A stretch of DNA of 64,000 nucleotides, from contig JANSLP010000106.1 of NCBI GenBank assembly GCA_029298735.1, positions 30,475-94,474 of the forward strand, read 5' to 3'. Positions 43,438 through 53,872 of this stretch are shown here, one piece after another. The number at the start of each line of letters is the position of its first letter. The stretch's first letter is position 1. This stretch comes from Ophiostoma sp. CBS 140.51 (taxonomy: Eukaryota > Ascomycota > Sordariomycetes > Ophiostomatales > Ophiostomataceae). The notes beneath the pieces were generated by a model. The model saw only the letters and a program-made list of their open reading frames with translations, did no database searches and was not told the origin of the DNA. Made by a program: the position numbers and the translations under genes.

Positions 43438-44869
43438 TCAATTTTTCCAGTTCCACCTGTTCCCAGCCCATCGAACCAAGTACACCAGGCCTAACAGCAC
43501 AGGAACTTCGATCAGTGGGCCCACCGTTGCCGCGAGCGCCTGGTCGCTGTCCGGACCGAACGTCGCAACGGCTACCGCAATTGCTAGCTCAAAATTGTTG
43601 CTCGCGGCTGTGAAGCTCTGTGTTGCCGCCAGTGCATAGCCGAAGCCAAGGCTATACGTGGCCCATAGGGTCAGGGAGAAAACGAATCCGAAGTACACAA
43701 TCAACGGTGCGGCAACGCGTACAACGCTGACGATCTGGTGCACGACAGCGTGGCCCTGCGACGCGAACAGAACGAGGATCGTGTACAGCAGGCCGATCAG
43801 CGACCATGGCGAAGCAAACCGGAGAAAAACCCGTTCGAACCAGCCCGGGCCAGCTATTGCGCGGAGGGTGAAGCGTGTCACAATGGCCGCGCCAAGAGGG
43901 ATGCCAAGGAAGACGGCCACGCTGGTAGCCACGACAGAGTAGGAGACATTATGCACGCTGGTGTCGTGGCTGATGATACGAATGAAGAAGATCGTCATCG
44001 GAGCAAAGAGCACCATCTGCAAAATCGAGTTGATGGCGACGAGAATGGCGCAATATTCGCTATCGCCTCCTGCGAGGCCCGTCCAGATTAAGACCTTTGT
44101 GTAAAAGAAGAATACTTAGTAAATGCGATTGTCGTTGTTTACAATGGAGGAAGATACTCACCATTGCAATACACCTTCCCAGACCGACCAGTATTAAACC
44201 TATACGCAAGTCGCTCTTATCAGGAAGGAATGCCCACGCCAAACCAAGCTTTAAATCAGAAAGAGAAATGTTAGCCTTATTTTAAAGAGGGGAATAAAAC
44301 GAGAGGGGCAGAATGGCACCGTGAAACATACCATTAGAAACGGCGCCACAACCCAGTTTACGAATATACTAAAAGCAATCTGCTTCCACACTCCCTGGTG
44401 TGAAAAGAGCTCGTGTAACGATTCGTAACGGACTTTACAGAGGATGGGGTACATCATGATAAGGAGACCGATCGCTATTTCATTATTAGTGGTTTAAGTG
44501 CACAATAGACCATAACGAAGCATGAGGTAAAACAAACTTATAGGAGAGTGACCAAAACACACCTATAGGAATCGATACTCCTACAAATTTGCCCTTCTGC
44601 AGTGCTGGCCCCGTCTGAGGGACGAAGTTGCCCAAGAGCACACCGACGATCATGGCGAGCAGGATCCAGACGGCGAGAAAGCGGTCTAACCAGCCGATAG
44701 ACTTGAAGGCCGAGACCTTCTTCGCGATGTCTTTCTTCTCTTTCTGCCGATTTTGGCTTTCGGGGTCTTGTTGGATGACCATGTCACTGTCGGTGTTTGC
44801 AGAAATGTCCGTGTTCCTGATATTGGCGTGGCCAGTAGGGATTTCCGCCATCTGTTCGAGTGATTTCAT
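43438..44869 (-). CDS. ACR3: Arsenite efflux transporter ACR3
   Basis: ACR3 is a plasma-membrane carrier that extrudes As(III), with about ten helices. Four exons (44869-44563, 44474-44332, 44248-44162, 44094-43438) encode 397 aa. The introns are 88, 83 and 67 nt with GTGTGT, GTATGT and GTGAGT donors. Splicing restores GVSIPIAIGLLIMMYPILCK, FLMLGLAWAFLPD and GLGRCIAMVLIWTGLAGGDS. The membrane Cys in RCIAMV, needed for arsenite transport in this family, is present, as is the second Cys in YPILCKV. The later helices contain SFTAASNNFELAIAVAVATF, the family's sodium/bile-acid-symporter-like signature. The start is ATG 44869; ATG 44851 (MAEIPTG) is an alternative. It is divergent from ACR2. Confidence 0.96.
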
Positions 44870-45173
44870 CGCGTCTGTAAGGAGACTTTGTTGAATAAGG
44901 TTCCTGGAAATCTGATGGTATAGGAAGGCTCTCCTTTTATAACACAAATAAACAGCTTAGGGGGGAGAGTTATCAAGCAAGAGACATCCTAGGAATAGAA
45001 TAGAAAAAGCGAGGCAATTAAAATAAAAGAGGTACACAAAGTAAGGAAACTATAGAAGGAGAAAGTTAGGAAACAGAATCGAATAAGAAGTACCGCTCTG
45101 ACAAAACGATTCCCATTCGTAGTGGGGCGTCTACGGGCCTGTTAGTTTTTTTCATAGCCAATAAGAATCAGGG

Positions 45174-45187
45174 AGTGACAAGCACTA
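45174..45187. promoter_or_regulatory. Partial palindrome in ACR3/ACR2 divergent promoter
   Basis: AGTGACAAGCACTA resembles AGTGATTAGTCACTA of the ArsH/bZIP promoter: the same AGTGA and CACTA ends with a spacer one base shorter. It lies between the start codons of ACR3 (44869) and ACR2 (45396). It is a weak candidate for a shared regulator site. Confidence 0.3.
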
Positions 45188-45395
45188 AGCGTCGGTGACA
45201 AAAATCGTCCGTACCCACGTACATTGTTTATGTGCAGTCTTACGGGCGCAAGGCAATATCGGTAAATAGATGTAGTTTTATATCTTGCTACCGACTGCCA
45301 TGAGCAACAACCCATCCCATACATTTCGTCCACTCAGGACACCAATTCTCATTATCAGATATATGTTTCGTCAGTCTACATCCCTGAACCGTGCA

Positions 45396-45968
45396 ATGAC
45401 TTCTGTCACGCAGCCAACTTCAGCTTGGTACGCTGCTTACCCAGCGCCGAAGACAGAGGCCAGATCCATTTCTCGTGAGGAGGTCTTAAGTATTCTCAAG
45501 AACCCCAAGAAAATCGCTGGCCAGGATTTCATCTTTGTTGATCTACGGCGGACAGATCACGAGGTGCGTGTTATTGATTTGTAAAATATTGACGACTTGA
45601 CTAATAAATCTAGGGCGGAACGATTCGTGGTTCTATCAACCTTCCGGCTCAGAGCTTGTGGCCTACCATACCAACCTTGTACGAGTTGTTCAAGGTGGCT
45701 GGTTTGCGTAAAGTCATATGGTATTGTGGTAGGTTGCTTCACATTTACAGACACTTAAGGAAGAAGCTGACTTTTGATAGGGTCCTCACGTGGTCGAGGT
45801 ACCCGGGCTGCTGGCTGGTTTGCCGACCATGTTGCTGGTAAGGCAGATGTCAACATGGAAAGTTTGGTCCTTTCCGAAGGGATCCATGGATGGGTTACTG
45901 CTGGTGGAGAGTATTTGAAGTGGATGGATGAATTTGATGCTGCGGTTTGGAGCAAGAGCATAGTATAA
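45396..45968 (+). CDS. ACR2: Arsenate reductase ACR2 (CDC25/rhodanese fold)
   Basis: This enzyme reduces As(V) to As(III), the form that ACR3 exports. Exons 45396-45563, 45614-45728 and 45781-45968 give 156 aa. The introns of 50 and 52 nt have GTGCGT and GTAGGT donors, CTAAT and GCTGAC branch sites, and TAG acceptors. The first splice restores DLRRTDHEGGTIRGSINLPA, the CDC25-like entrance. The second restores WYCGSSRGRGTRAAGWF, whose C-x5-R loop (CGSSRGR) is the catalytic site. I started at ATG 45396 (MTSVTQPTSAWYAAYPAPKT); in-frame ATGs at 45300 and 45363 would add a basic N-terminus that could be a mitochondrial presequence but is more likely 5' UTR. Confidence 0.95.
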
Positions 45969-46187
45969 CTGGGATTTCAATGTATCCGGAGAGTGCTGTG
46001 TATTTTAACCTCTGTCTTTATCACAATTTTCCAGTTCTTCGAACTACGGCCCTCGTCTACCAGTGGTACGCTGCTTACGCCTCCGTTCGAGATCAAGTAG
46101 AATTAATAAATCCTACTTGCCTTGCATCTCGTCCTCCCTCATCTGCTTAACCCTTCAGCCTACCCGCCGTGGTAATGTAAGCGGAAG

Positions 46188-46560
46188 ATGGTCACACAGT
46201 TGCCGGAAATATACCAGGATATTGGGTTAGTGTGGCAACTATCGACAGGTTGGGAAGGAAGCCAGTACAAATGGCAAGCTTCATCATCCTCACAGTCTTG
46301 TTTTGCATCATTGGGTTTACCTTCCGCAGTCTATCCCCAAAGGCTCGTCGCCTTATACGTCCTTTGCCAGTACTTTTCTAACTTCGGAGTGAACTCAACG
46401 ACTTTTATTGGTAACGAATTGCCAAGGACCAGCAATACAGTGATTTAATAACTAACAAACGTCACAGTGCTGGGAGAGATATTTCCTACACGTTTCCGAC
46501 CCACGGCTCATGGCATATCTGCAGGTGCTGGAAAGCTAGGCGCTATGATTGAGGCAGATG
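46188..46560 (+). pseudogene. Fragment of PHO84-type phosphate/proton symporter
   Basis: The end of an MFS phosphate transporter is recognisable: VALYVLCQYFSNFGVNSTTF, then (across a well-formed 56-57 nt intron, donor GTAACG, CTAAC branch, CACAG acceptor) VLGEIFPTRFRPTAHGISAG and AGKLGAMI. This is the classic NSTTF(I)VPGE(V)FPTR(Y)RSTAHGISAA segment of PHO84 relatives. The preceding sequence is poor and the following frame runs into unrelated codons and a stop, with no N-terminal helices nearby. It is a broken gene beside ACR2. Phosphate carriers of this type are the main arsenate entry route, so the proximity may be meaningful. Confidence 0.75.
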
Positions 46561-46889
46561 AAGAAGACTGTCAAAAAGTGCCTCCGGTGAACGTGATCCA
46601 CTGAAAAGATAAAGGCTGTGCAGCTGAGAATTGACCCTACAGACATGGTGAGGAGATACTGCTTTGCTTGTTGCACAAGAACATCATATATAGTGTTACA
46701 GGGTTCCGTGACATCTGTTTACCATACGGCAATGCCTGTCTTCCACGTAGGTAGGACCGAAGAGCCACCGGGCAGGGATGAGTTCCAGCACGGGGGATTC
46801 GGGTCGATGGGCAGCAGGTTCTTACTTGCCCATATTTCTGTCAGAACGGCGCAGTTATCGAGACCGAATCCATAGAGTGCAAAGTCCAA

Positions 46890-47617
46890 GAAAACCTTCT
46901 ACTGGTGCGGGCTGTACAGCTACTAGGACACGGTGAGTAAAGACGTCCCTCGAAAGATTTGGGCGATGGCTGACCGGTGTCGGAATTTTAGGTGTATGTT
47001 GGCAAACTGGGCAACGCTTATTTTTACGAAAACGAGATTGCAGGCGAGACAGACTTCCTTTATAGTAACTCGCACTCCCTCACACTCTTTTTTCTCCTAG
47101 TACTAACCTCGTAGGCTTCGGAACGGCTTGGGTACATCAGACCCGCGTGAAGTTGCGCGGCTGCGGCGGCGGCATCACCGCCTAGAAGAGCACCAACACC
47201 ACGTTTGCCAACAAGTACGGCGTCTATATTGCTAGGTCGCAGATCCACGCCGCCAACGACACCATTTCCACGGACTTTAAGAGGAAGTGCTCACTCGGCC
47301 GGCCCTGAAACGAGCTACACCGCAGCGTCTACATGGACACCTGGATAGACGCCAGCATTCTCCTCGCGGGCTATACGACGTGGAACAAGGCCGCGCCGTA
47401 CACGACGGGCAGCAACTACGACAACGGCACGACCACGGCCGAGTACCGGTTAAGCGGGCTCAGCTTCAACTTGACGGCGCGGCTGGCGGGTAATGTTACA
47501 GAAGAGTTCACGTCTCAGCAGGTTTGTCCCTATTTAACACCAAAGGACTTCTTTATGACATGGACGGGCCAGCAGCCCAACATTGACTGGATTGACCCCC
47601 TCACATACCCATGGTGA
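46890..47617 (+). pseudogene. Inverted, inactivated copy of the pectinesterase gene
   Basis: The plus strand repeats the second half of the gene at 36290-37685, including both intron positions (GTGAGT...TTTTAG and the following GTAACT...CGTAG) and the 3' flank. Recognisable pieces are VGKLGNAYFYENEIAGETDF, NKYGVYIARSQIHAAND and MDTWIDASILLAGYTTWNKA. Three in-frame stops sit where the intact gene has sense codons: TAG at 46924-46926 (from CAG), TAG at 47183-47185 (from TGG) and TGA at 47306-47308 (from TGG). All three are C:G to T:A changes, but many transversions also separate the copies. The last 94 codons remain open to the natural end, PNIDWIDPLTYPW. The N-terminal half is absent or unrecognisable. 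Confidence 0.9.
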
Positions 47618-47930
47618 GACTTGTGGGAAGGCTGGCGGTGAAGTGCTGTGGGCTGTGGTGTTAAGATGGACGAGAGGTTGGCAACGCAACGTGAAAAATG
47701 GCTAACGTGGTATCGTGGTATTGTTGGCAGTGACATAGTATCGTGTATTCACACATGTACACAGGAAACGGGATACATACAATGACCTTGTACGAAATGC
47801 CTCTCGTTATTTCTCGTTATAGAAAAGAAGGAAAGCAGCGATGGCGGCAGCATAGCAAATAAGTACATACATTCGTTGCCAATTCCCAGCAGGGCCTCGT
47901 CATGCAAGGTTTAAGCCGTGCCCAGATAGC
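46985..47930. repeat. Inverted duplication, copy B (partner about 35990-36922)
   Basis: The plus-strand partner of the segment described at 35990-36922 includes about 300 bp beyond the pectinesterase stop codon (TCTCGTTATTTCTCGTTA and CCAATTCCCAGCAG are shared). Outer limits are approximate. Confidence 0.75.
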
Positions 47931-48512
47931 CCAGATAACCCCTGAATCATCCGGTTGGATGTCTCGATACAAATATCATCAATCATGGCTCCGAGGACCT
48001 CACGTAAATTCGTACAGGCCACATCGGGCCACGCGTTTACTTCTACCGTCGGCAGGCCACGATCTCACCGACGTGTCAAAGTGGTGCTGAGGAGGAGACC
48101 GGGCCGCGCCGTTTTAGTAATATATGCTTATTGCCCTCTCCCTTTTCGCGGTTTTATTTCCTTCCCCCCAATCAAGACTTACAAATGAAGAGTGAATGCA
48201 TGAACTTATTGACACTGCAGGTGGCTTGCTTTGTATTGGCCAAGTACAAATTTATGCTGTTTCAGCCATTCACTGATTGGACACGAGCACTCCGTATGCT
48301 CTCGAGGACCAGTCTTCAGCTGAATCCCAAGTCCCGCTCGCTGTTGTTTGGCTAGCGCTTAAGGTTGGCTGGCGCTTAAGCTTTTAATCTCCCCCTTGCT
48401 GGCGACTTTTATTTTGGTCTTTTCTTTTCCCTCTCTCTCGCGGATCCCAAATAAAATAAACAATCTTCAATACACGCATTACGACAGTGGAAACCCCACG
48501 AAAGATGCCGCA
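47931..48512. other. Intergenic, upstream of NLR gene
   Basis: No supported gene. It contains a local direct repeat of a GGCGCTTAAG-type motif (about 48353-48380) and C/T-rich sequence ahead of the NLR start codon. Confidence 0.5.
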
Positions 48513-51500
48513 ATGTCTCGACCAACAACCACTGCGGATCTCGTCAAGCGTTTGCAAGACACGGTGACGAGCCACGAGGAGCGAGTCGTTTTGCAGGCAC
48601 TCGCCACGGAGATGGTCAAAGTGTTTGGTGAAGAAAAACTTGCGCACCTGGGGCACGAAGCAGCCGTGCTGGCCCTTGTGGCAAGCCCAGAGAGCTACAA
48701 GGAGCTACTCTGGGCATTCGCCAATGCAATTATAGAAGGCACGGCCGATGGCAATGTTCTGCATCCGCATATTTGCAAAGGCTTTGTGCACGTCCTGCGA
48801 TGCTTCATCCCACGCGAGGCAGCTGGCCATACGAGCACAAAAATCGACATTAGACTCGGCACCGTCCTGAGTAGCCTCAAAACGCGCCTGGAGTCCGCTG
48901 TGGCACAGGGTGACCCAAACGCAGAATACCAGATGGTGTTGACACTGGGCAGCGTGTTGCATGCCATGTACGACGTCCAAACGGCCGGTATCGACCGCGA
49001 AACGCTGCAAAAACCACTCCTCGATATGCTGGACACGCTGAGCAAAGACAAGGAGATCCGCCTCGCACAGGCAGCGACCTATGCCTATGAAGCGCTCCGA
49101 TGCATCCCTGACAGCGACGGTCCCTACAAGATACTCCTCCACAACTTGGTCGGCGTCGTTGGTGCAGTGAGCAAGATTGCTGGTGCAGTGGCGACCATGG
49201 ATGCCTCCAAGCTGTTTGACGGTGCTGTTGCCTTGGGTGATGTGCCCGATCTTGTCTCCGCCATGGTGGATGTGGTGGAGTCCATCTCCGTGGCCGTTGG
49301 CAATCTCAACGCCGTCAAGGATGTGGTCAGCAAACAACGCAAGTGCAAGAGCTGGTACGTTGCTTTGCGCTACAGCGACATGCTGATCCAGAACAAGGCA
49401 TTTGCAAGCCTCAAGTGCTTTTTGGACAAGGTGCCCTGCCGCCATGACATTGATTTTCTTTGTGGCGTATCTGCCCAGCTGGAGCAAGTATGGCTGCAGA
49501 CGGCGGCCGCTGCCACACATAAAAACACAAGCACAGACACAGACACAGACGGCGATTGTGCCCAAGCACTCTCGCGTCCAAGACATATTAGCATCATTGT
49601 CGGAGCCAAAGAGCCGCTCTGGTCCACTGCACGGTGTCATTGGCGGCCTGTCGGACAACAAAAAGCGTTTGGCCGCGTGGAAAGACGCTGTTACTGGCAC
49701 AATACTTGGCGAGACACTGCAACCCGACAAAGACGGAGAAAACAAAGACTACGCCCACAGTCTTGGCTGCTACACCATCATATCCGAACCGTTGCCAACC
49801 GATCTCCTCGTAAAAGCGTGGCTCCGGTGCACCCAGGCCCAGCTATATTACGCGGATGCAGGTCTTCGACAGTACTACCTTGCTCATGACGAGGACCTTT
49901 TGAAAATCGAGCGGTTGTCTGGTGCCCTCTTGCCCATGAAGCAATGCTACGTGAATCTAAAAATCATCAAGTCATCTAAAACAGGTCACGAGACGGTGCC
50001 TCTTCACAGCCTATTTGATTCTTGCATGTGCAACGACGGGGCGATGCGTGTGCCCCGTCGCCTCTTGATTAGCGGCGCTGCTGGTGTTGGCAAGACGACA
50101 CTCTGCAAGAAGATTGTGTACGAGCTCACGCGATCGCCGGTGAGCCCCGAGTTTCAATCTTGGACGGCGGCGTACGATCGGGTGATTTGGCTTCCACTTC
50201 GAAATCTGAAGCGCCACAGCGCGGGTACCATGAAACAGTTGAAGAATCTCTTTGGTGCGGAATATATGCGTTCGCTGCCAGACTGTGAAGTGCTGGCACG
50301 GGCTCTCCACGATCACTGCGTAGCGTCTAACGGCGATCACCGGGAAAGCAGCCGCACACTTTTTTTACTCGACGGCCTCGACGAGATGTCACAGCAACTC
50401 GACCCGGACCACCTGGAAGCCGCGTTTCTCACCCTCTTGCTCAACCAGCCGGATGTAATTATCACGTCGAGACCAGGTGCACGCATGCCCGAGGCATTGG
50501 GATTAAACCCATTGGACTGCGAGCTGGAGACGACAGGGTTCAACGACGGCCAAGTGCGGCAGTACGTGCGCTATTCTCTCAGCGCCAGGCCGCATGCGGA
50601 TTCTTTTCTACTGTTCCTGCACCATCGCAGGCTCTTGTCTGACCTCGTCAAGATCCCAGTTCAACTGGACGCATTGTGTTACATTTGGCAAGACAACAAC
50701 CCCGACGACGACCACTACGCCACGAAAGCAGCCGATTCTATCACAACATCAACGGCCATCTACCGGGCCATTGAAGACAAGCTATGGCGCAAGGATATTC
50801 CACGTCTGGAGAAGCGTGACGCCCGAGGCAACCTTATTACAAAAGCCATGGTACGTGCTCTCCGGACACGGGAGAAAATCCGCGAGCTGGTCCGTGTCGA
50901 AGCCTGGTTTCTGCAATCTCTGGCCTTTTCGGGATTGGTCAGCGAAACCGTCTACTTTGACGAGCGTCACTGCGATAACGTGCAGCAACACATGGACGCG
51001 CCGCACCTGCGCCTTGTTGGATCCGTAGACGATGTGCTGCTCCACGTGTCGTGTCTGCGCACCCTCGAGGCGTCCATCACACCAACGGCACCGGATCCAA
51101 AGGCAACCATCGGCCTCCACCGCACATACCACTTTATTCACTTGACGTATCAGGAGTATTTTGCGGCGCAGTACTTTGTCAGCTGCTGGACAGCCGGCAG
51201 AGAGCTTGCTTTCGTTACCTCAAAGGACAGTCAAAAGCAAGTCATTGGCACGGATAGGTTTCTTGCCGATCACAAATACGACGCTCGATACAGCGGTTTT
51301 TGGCGCTTCGTTGCCGGCTTGCTTCACAACGGGACAGACGCCCCCGACACGGCTTGTCTTGGGCGTTTCTTTGACGCACTGGAGCACGAGCCGCGCGATA
51401 TTGTGGGCCTCGAGCACCAGCAGCTGGTGGTGCAATGTCTGATCGAGGCTGACCCGGCCCAGGACATGGCCCTCTTTGAAGCGCACCGCCGCCTCTTGAA

Positions 51501-53667
51501 GGAGTGGGTCGTGTACGAGCTCGATCGGTGGTCGACAGTCCGGCTGCTGATGGCGTTGTCGTTTCCCGACCGGATATCTGGTCCCATTGTGCCGAACGAG
51601 GCGTGGGGCATTGAAGTATGGAAAAAAGCAAGCGGCTCAAAAATGGAAAGGCGAAATATTTCTCTACAGGATGATCTCCCGTACCTCTGCATTATTGATG
51701 CAGAGGGTCGTATGCCATACGTCACCTTCAACGTACTGCGAAGTCTTCCGTTTCTTCCGCCCTATGCTCTCCAGGCCATAACAGAACGTTTTCAGCGCTC
51801 TCCGATCGACCAATCACACCTTTCTCTCGACGTCCTAGGTCGGCATCTCGACGATGCGCTGCCATGCATCCTCGATTGTCTCAGACACACGACGGGCTTT
51901 GTGCGGGCCAATGCGGCCACTGCCTTTGCCAGGATCGCGCGTGAGAAACGTGCTCTACCGCTTGAGGCTGTTGCGGCGCTGGTTCTTTGTGTGGATGATG
52001 TGTTTGAGAGCGCGGCATCCCACGCCATGGTCGCATTGTGCAACGTGCGGCCCTTTCCCAAAGAAGCCGTTGGCGTCATCTGCGCCCAGCTACACAACGA
52101 AAAAGAAAGTGTCCGCGAATCCGCTGCCAAGGCCGTAGAACAAGCGCAAACGCTTCCTGAAGAGGTATTCCTGGAAATTACAGGCCGGCTTCTGGATCCA
52201 GCGCCCGGTGTCTGGTCGGCGGCTGTAAACGTGTTTCAAACAAGACAAGCAGCGCTGCCCGATTCCGTTGTGGCTCGACTGGCCCAGTTTCTCGGCTCGT
52301 CGTCAAAGGCCGAGACAGGGTTGGCAATTGATGTCCTACGACGCAGGATTCCCAACTTGACAACGATGATGGTGCGCAGACTGCGCAAGTTTGAGGCCAG
52401 CAGCACACAGCGTCCTGTTTTGGACGAGTTGATTACATTGTTGCACAGAGATCCAACGCCGCACATCCGTGCCGGTGCTGCACTGGCTTTTCAATGGACG
52501 GCCGGGCCTCTCCCCGCACACATATTCCAACAACTTGCTGTAGGTCTTGCTGACCCGCACATTGGTGTCCCTGGCGACGTGGCAGTGGCTCTAAGTTACC
52601 ATATCTCACCTTTCGCCCCTGCCGTGGACGATATTGTCCTTGGTATATTATCACAATCCCACAAATTTAACAGGGACATTATGTGGCGTCTGACTTGTTT
52701 ATTTCCCATAGACTTGCCACTGTCTCCAGCGACGATGCACATCCTAGCCCAAAAACTGCGGTATCCTACGACGCCGAGCTTCATGCGGAATTGGATACTC
52801 AAGGTCTTTCAATTTCAGGCTGGCCGTCTCCCCGAGTCCATCTTGCAAACTCTGGTAACACTCCAACACATGGTCAAAGACAATCACTTAAACGTTATGC
52901 TCTCTCAAGTCCTGCAACAGATTGCAAGTGTCTTTAAAGCATGCCCGTCATTGCCAGAGGACGTCGTGTCGAGTCTGCTGGTGCAACTTTATTCTGGCGA
53001 TGGCAACGGCAGCATTAAGTCATACTCTAAGATATCCATAACTGCCTTATCGCACCGCAAATTGGTCTCCGAGCCCGTTTTGACAGGCATATTGTCGTGC
53101 CTGGCGAGTTCTGATGCGCAAACGCGTGATACGGCGGAAGGGACACTATATGACAAGTCGACCTTGCCGCTGAACATTTTACAGCCGCTGCTGCAGTATT
53201 CCATGGAACGTGACAAAGACGCTCTGACACATTACCAGCCTCCGATACGCATCTTTGAGCACATGATTGACCGTCCCGACGCGGAACTTGCGAGCCTGCT
53301 CAAAGCAGACAATGAAAACGCTCGCCTTTTGTTTCAAACTTGTCTGAGTATGGCAAAAGAAAGGCCCGTTCTATGCTATGCAGATGGGGAAACACATTAT
53401 GCGTTTGTTGTCAGTGGAAAAAAACGACGCGTGCCAAAAGCTTGCTTTTCAGTCAACCCGGAACACATCCTGAGGGAGCTTGGTGTTCCGGCGTGTCTAC
53501 CCCGGGTATTGGAAGATAAAATCACAGAGGAGAGTTTTCAGAGAGGTAAAGGTGAGGATGGGAAGAAGGGTGATGAAAATGATGATGGCAAGTACCGGTC
53601 GGGTCACATTTTTGCTATTTTCGTTATATTGTTCCTTTGGGCTTCATTTTACGCTTCGTTTTTATGA
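48513..53667 (+). CDS. NLR-like protein: Arm-like region, NACHT, HEAT repeats, C-terminal anchor
   Basis: About 1,701 aa from ATG 48513 if a 49-nt intron at 49488-49536 (GTATGG...CACAG) is removed; otherwise a net one-base frame change is needed there. Residues 1-325 are helical and resemble the Arm-like N-terminal region I know from Mucoromycota NACHT proteins (GIDRETLQKPLLDMLDTL; SWYVALRYSDMLIQNKAFAS then VPCRHDIDFLCGV). NACHT follows: Walker A GAAGVGKTT (505-513), Walker B LFLLDGLDEM (D604-E608), then IITSRPGARMPEALGLNPLD. HYFIHLTYQEYFAAQYF-like sequence near residue 865 closes the ATPase arm. HEAT-like repeats with recurrent LP(E/D/K) turns fill about 1093-1500. The end is charged (GKGEDGKKGDENDDGKYR), then 20 hydrophobic residues HIFAIFVILFLWASFYASFL. 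Function is inferred to be innate-immunity or heterokaryon recognition. Confidence 0.85.
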
Positions 53668-53872
53668 GATAAACAAAACTTTACTTCGTATATCGGGATG
53701 TTATCTATTTTCCTATTTTCAGTGCTATTTCGCGAGGTGGACGCCACGTTCGCAGCTCACCGCGTCTCATGTGTCGTCTTGATTTCATAAACCCATGAAG
53801 CATTACTGTCTTCCTTGTCCCTAGTTCCCGATTCATACCCATCAATCATTATAGTCCAGCCCTCGACCTGAC

